Positions 30,921-31,179 of a stretch of 31,179 nucleotides of DNA are shown here, one piece after another. The DNA comes from Firmicutes bacterium UBA6806 (GTDB taxonomy: Bacteria; Bacillota; Clostridia; Peptostreptococcales; Acidaminobacteraceae). The stretch is from the NCBI GenBank assembly GCA_002452745.1, contig DKFC01000041.1, forward strand, positions 1-31,179, given 5' to 3'. Position 1 is the stretch's first letter. Each line of letters opens with the position of its first letter. Under the pieces are notes generated by a model. That model was not told where the DNA came from and searched no databases. It was given only the letters and a program-made list of their open reading frames with translations. The position numbers were made by a program, and so were the translations under genes.

Positions 30921-30949
30921 TTGACGTGGGGTCGGTAATTTTGTAAAAT
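30921..30949 (+). promoter_or_regulatory. Strong sigma-A promoter of the riboswitch transcript
   Basis: TTGACG (30921-30926) and TAAAAT (30944-30949) are separated by exactly 17 bases. Transcription would start near 30956, only a few bases before the riboswitch aptamer. The 341-base gap 30804-31144 contains this promoter, the possible one at 30818, the aptamer and its terminator. Confidence 0.82.
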
Positions 30950-30963
30950 GTGAATTAATAAAT

Positions 30964-31030
30964 CGTCGTATAACCCCATTAATATGGTATGGGGGTCTCT
31001 ACCAAGCACCTTAAACGCTTGATTACGAGG
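30964..31030 (+). promoter_or_regulatory. Purine riboswitch aptamer, adenine type
   Basis: The three-way junction is complete. P1 is CGTCGT/ACGAGG with one G-G mismatch (30964-30969/31025-31030); J1/2 is ATAA; P2 is CCCCAT/ATGGGG with loop TAATATGGT; J2/3 is GTCTCTACC; P3 is CAAGC/GCTTG with loop ACCTTAAAC. The specificity base at the position equivalent to 74 is T (31023, in TTGATTACG), which pairs with adenine; guanine types have C. The usual U25-A45 pair is replaced by C-G, a compensatory change. Loops L2 and L3 retain the ATATGG and CCTTAAAC sequences of the kissing contact. P1 is short, which favours switching. Confidence 0.93.
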
Positions 31031-31070
31031 AAGATGCAACATGCATTTTCTTCGTAATCAAGCGTTTTTT
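31013..31070 (+). terminator. Riboswitch expression platform: terminator sharing P3 and P1 strands
   Basis: A stem of 25 bp with two G-U pairs (31013-31037 with 31043-31067) and an AACAT loop ends in a T run (31065-31070). Its 5' arm includes the 3' strands of aptamer P3 (31017-31021) and P1 (31025-31030), so terminator and ligand-bound aptamer exclude each other. Adenine binding should therefore allow read-through, an ON switch like the pbuE riboswitch of Bacillus subtilis. Confidence 0.92.
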
Positions 31071-31144
31071 GACTTTATTGGGAAAATAGGTGTTATTAGG
31101 GGTAGATAAGCAACAAGCGAATGAAGACAAAGTGGAGGAAAGTC

Positions 31145-31179
31145 ATGAATTATTTTAAAATGTTAAATGAAAAGTTAAC
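31145..31179 (+). CDS. Start of the adenine-riboswitch-controlled gene (partial, cut by window end)
   Basis: Only 11 complete codons are visible (MNYFKMLNEKL), with GGAGG 6 bases upstream of ATG 31145. The gene lies directly behind the adenine ON riboswitch. Known targets of such switches are purine efflux or uptake proteins and adenine or adenosine deaminases; the fragment is too short to choose among them. Confidence 0.7.
   Translation, partial: MNYFKMLNEKL

Noticed and set aside
30964..31030. Guanine/xanthine riboswitch
   Set aside because: The specificity position is T (31023), as in adenine aptamers, not C.

Overview
The window looks like chromosome of an anaerobic, low-to-moderate GC, Gram-positive-type bacterium of the Clostridia class that ferments amino acids. 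The reasons are clostridial-style ribosome binding sites (AGGAGG), L-serine dehydratase of the two-subunit type, an indolepyruvate:ferredoxin oxidoreductase, a tungsten aldehyde:ferredoxin oxidoreductase, an M20 Xaa-His dipeptidase, a purine riboswitch with a transcription terminator, and a DegV-type fatty-acid kinase protein. The genus cannot be fixed from the sequence alone. No rRNA, tRNA, CRISPR array, phage or insertion sequence is visible.

Layout. 1-1044 (minus): sdaAA (cut by the window edge) and sdaAB. 1229-5684 (plus): a fused fatty-acid kinase (FakA-like plus FakB/DegV-like), a DUF1295 membrane protein and a Cache-HAMP chemoreceptor, ending at a bidirectional terminator. 5795-7351 (minus): ABC-F ATPase. 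7465-10924 (plus): Nudix hydrolase, NTF2-like protein, iorAB. 10947-12967: a DEAD-box RNA helicase behind a long leader with mutually exclusive hairpins, followed directly by a 5'-truncated remnant of an OPT-family transporter. 13473-15667: PqqD-like protein, small membrane/winged-helix-like protein, Xaa-His dipeptidase. 15804-18625 (minus): small secreted protein, acyltransferase-3 membrane protein, a six-unit degenerate tandem repeat, a small unknown protein and an AraC-type regulator.

18867-30803 (plus) is the centre of interest: a nearly continuous tungsten locus. tupABC imports tungstate; mog, two moeA genes (the second with a fused periplasmic-binding-like domain), moaA, moaC and a MOSC protein make and load the pterin cofactor. 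A structured leader, a candidate Moco/Tuco riboswitch, then precedes the tungsten aldehyde oxidoreductase gene aor, followed by a radical SAM/SPASM putative maturase, a MoaD-type sulfur carrier and a ThiF/MoeB-type activating enzyme. moaE is not in the window. Together with iorAB and serine dehydratase this suggests ferredoxin-linked oxidation of amino-acid-derived 2-oxo acids and aldehydes.

30921-31179: a strong promoter, an adenine-type purine riboswitch (U at the specificity position) whose 3' half is shared with a 25-bp terminator stem, and the first codons of the gene it controls.
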